A stretch of DNA of 64,000 nt from NCBI GenBank assembly GCA_021780905.1, contig JAJXXW010000028.1:62001-126000 (forward strand). Direction: 5' to 3'. The notes beneath the pieces are model-generated. The model was not told the origin of the DNA and did no database searches. It saw only the letters and a program-made list of their open reading frames with translations. Shown here one piece after another: positions 62,293 to 64,000 of this stretch. Numbering within the stretch: position 1 is the first letter of the stretch; each line of letters starts with the position of its first letter. The position numbers were made by a program, and so were the translations under genes. This DNA comes from a bacterium. Lineage in GTDB: Bacteria; Verrucomicrobiota; Verrucomicrobiia; Limisphaerales; UBA11358.

Positions 62293-64000
62293 TGTGAATT
62301 TTCCTCTGCGGATTTTTTTTCAAACCAGGGATACAGCAGCGGCACGAGGAACAGCGTCATCACCGTCCCGGTCAGCAGGCCGCCGATGATGACCACAGCG
62401 AACGGCCGCGCGGTTTCCGCGCCGACGCCGGTGGAAATCGCCGCTGGCAGCAGTCCCAGCATCGCCATCAGTGCGGTCATCACCATCGGCCGCACGCGCG
62501 ACGCCGCGCCGTCCTGGATGGCCGGCAGCATTTCCAGACCGGCTCGCCGCAGTTCGCGGATGCGCGAGACGAGAATCACGCTGTTCTGAATCGCGATGCC
62601 AAACAGCGCGACAAATCCGACCAGCGCCGCCACGGATAAGTTCAATCCCGCCAGCGGCAGCGCAAAAATACCGCCGACGGCGGTGAACGGCACAATCAAC
62701 AGAATGAGCGCGGCGAAAGCCGACGAATTGAACGTCACGAACAGCAAAAAGAAAATCGCCGCCAGCGTGATGGGAAAAATAATCGCCAGCCGTCGTTCGG
62801 CCCGCCGCTCGTTTTCAAACGCCCCGGTCCAGACGATGCGGTAGCCGGGCGGAAGTTTCACCTGCGCGGCGAGGGCCCGTTGCGCGTCGCCAACCATCGA
62901 ACCCATGTCGCGGTCGCGCACGGAAAGTTTGATGTCCGTCCGCCGCTCATTCTCCTCGCGGTAAATCCGCGCCATCCCGGCCTTGGCTTCCACCGTCGCC
63001 AGATCGCCCAGCGTCACGCGCTCGCCGTTCGAGCCGAACACCGGAATGTTGCGGATGGCTTCCACGTCTGCAACGGAACGCGGCGCCATTTTCACCACGA
63101 GATCAAAACTGCGTTCGCCTTCGAGCACCTGCGTCGCCGCCTGGCCGCCGAGCGCGGTGGCGATGACGTTTTGCAGATCGGTCATGGCCAGCCCGTAGCG
63201 GCCGATGGCCGCGCGGTTCACGGCGATTTGAATTTGCGGCTGGCCGGTGAGATGTTCGGTGCCGACATCCGCCGCGCCGGGAACTTTTGAAACCACGTCC
63301 ACGATTTGATCCGCGAGCTTTTGCAGCATGAAAGCATCCGGGCCGAAAACCTTGATGGCCAAATTCGCCTTCACGCCGGAAACCGCTTCGTCCACGTTGT
63401 CCTCGATGTATTGGCTGAACTGCGTGTCAATGCCGGGAATTTTTTGAAGTTGGCGCGCCATCGCGTCGCACAGCGCCTCGCGGTCGTGCGCCGTCGTCCA
63501 GCGTTCGCGCGGAATCAGGCCGACGCTGTATTCCGAGGTGTCCCAGCCGTTCACGTCGCTGCCGTCATCGGGCATGCCTTCCTGGTCCACGATGTAGCGG
63601 ACTTCGGGAAACGACGCCAGGATCAGCCGGACTTTGTGCGTGATCTTGGCGGCTTCCGACGGCGAAATTGATTGCGGCAAAAAAGTCCGCACCCATAAAT
63701 CCCCCTCATCCAGCTTCGGCAAAAATTCCGAACCGACAAAATGAAAAACAACGCCGCCCAGCAGCAGCAGCAGCCCCGCCGCTGCAAAAATCAAGCGGCG
63801 CGATTTCAGCGCGAATTCCAGAGCCGGGCGGTAAATGCGCAGCAGCCGGCGGACAATCCAGGATTCGTCCTCCGGCGTGCCGCGCTTGACGGCGAAGGTC
63901 GCCAGCGCCGGCGCGACCAGCACGGCAAACACCGTGCCGGCGACCAGCGCGAACGTCAGCGTCCAGGCCATGGGTTTGAAAATGCGGCCTTCGACTTGTT
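62289..64000 (-). CDS. CusA/CzcA-type heavy-metal RND efflux pump, 5' end outside the window
   Basis: About 570 codons of the C-terminal half are present, open to the right edge (VEGRIFKPMAWTLTF). Shown: FVGSEFLPKLDEGDLWVRTF, PEVRYIVDQEGMPDDGSDVN, the pore domain YIEDNVDEAVSGVKANLAIK, and terminal helices (ILLIVPFTAVGGIFALPLAG; LVGFVALFGIAIQNSVILVS). It belongs to the HME-RND family exporting Cu, Ag, Co, Zn or Cd by proton antiport. Adaptor (CusB) and outer-membrane (CusC) genes would lie upstream, beyond the window. The proton-relay helix (DxxxD..E) is not included in the visible part. Confidence 0.92.
   Translation of the reverse strand, partial: QVEGRIFKPMAWTLTFALVAGTVFAVLVAPALATFAVKRGTPEDESWIVRRLLRIYRPALEFALKSRRLIFAAAGLLLLLGGVVFHFVGSEFLPKLDEGDLWVRTFLPQSISPSEAAKITHKVRLILASFPEVRYIVDQEGMPDDGSDVNGWDTSEYSVGLIPRERWTTAHDREALCDAMARQLQKIPGIDTQFSQYIEDNVDEAVSGVKANLAIKVFGPDAFMLQKLADQIVDVVSKVPGAADVGTEHLTGQPQIQIAVNRAAIGRYGLAMTDLQNVIATALGGQAATQVLEGERSFDLVVKMAPRSVADVEAIRNIPVFGSNGERVTLGDLATVEAKAGMARIYREENERRTDIKLSVRDRDMGSMVGDAQRALAAQVKLPPGYRIVWTGAFENERRAERRLAIIFPITLAAIFFLLFVTFNSSAFAALILLIVPFTAVGGIFALPLAGLNLSVAALVGFVALFGIAIQNSVILVSRIRELRRAGLEMLPAIQDGAASRVRPMVMTALMAMLGLLPAAISTGVGAETARPFAVVIIGGLLTGTVMTLFLVPLLYPWFEKKSAEENSQ

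Overview
The window reads as a chromosome segment of a Verrucomicrobiota bacterium, most likely of the Pedosphaera/Limisphaera group, although this is inference from gene content only. Pointers are OmcB-like DUF11 envelope proteins related to the chlamydial cysteine-rich outer-membrane protein, a probable TIGR04073 exosortase-associated lipoprotein, hopanoid radical-SAM enzymes (HpnH, HpnJ), futalosine-route menaquinone synthesis (MqnA), Gram-negative Tol-Pal and TolC proteins, and GC-rich DNA with several conspicuously AT-rich patches. No rRNA, tRNA or CRISPR array was seen.

Layout. 1-7.1 kb: 3'-truncated SNF2 helicase (-), an IS256-type transposase scrap, a sialate O-acetylesterase, a glycine-zipper lipoprotein and hisF, whose stop codon lies inside the left inverted repeat of an IS1380-like deletion derivative (7135-7739). 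7.8-14.2 kb: ruvB, a polytopic membrane protein, a doubtful frame-disrupted remnant, and two tandem OmcB-like genes with a clear terminator. 14.4-19 kb: a carB that covers only the first half of the usual protein, followed at once by an AT-rich P-loop ATPase gene, then a cluster of short palindromes and a long imperfect inverted repeat. 19-31 kb: TolC, purH, a four-gene exopolysaccharide operon (beta-barrel, Wzz/BY-kinase, Wza-like lipoprotein, FHA protein), polX, thiD and a subtilase-like protein. 31-43.7 kb: queE plus an ABC exporter, the hopanoid cluster, a TPR protein, a methyltransferase, an ISL3-type scrap, mqnA, a second TolC, trigger factor and bioD. 43.7-54.2 kb: a TPR membrane protein, the tolQ-tolR-tolA-tolB-pal cluster, tatA-tatC, a TIGR04073-like lipoprotein, ispE and murJ. 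54.3-57.2 kb: a mosaic tyrS. 57.3-64 kb: mdoH (opgH), thiC with a TPP riboswitch, and a P-II-like protein overlapping a CusA-type metal efflux pump that runs off the window.

The functional core is envelope biology: Tol-Pal, Tat, two TolC channels, OmcB-like surface proteins, polysaccharide export, periplasmic glucans, hopanoids and MurJ. Around it lie single genes of cofactor and nucleotide synthesis.

The most unusual structure is tyrS. Its 3' third is AT-rich foreign-looking sequence that restores a full-length enzyme and carries a BNR-type pseudogene with three nonsense codons. A GC-rich copy of the original tyrS 3' end lies displaced about 1.4 kb downstream. hisF and carB also have 3' ends bordered or altered by foreign DNA. 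A second genome-wide signature is a family of degenerate heptanucleotide (period-7) repeats at nine places, four of them inside genes.
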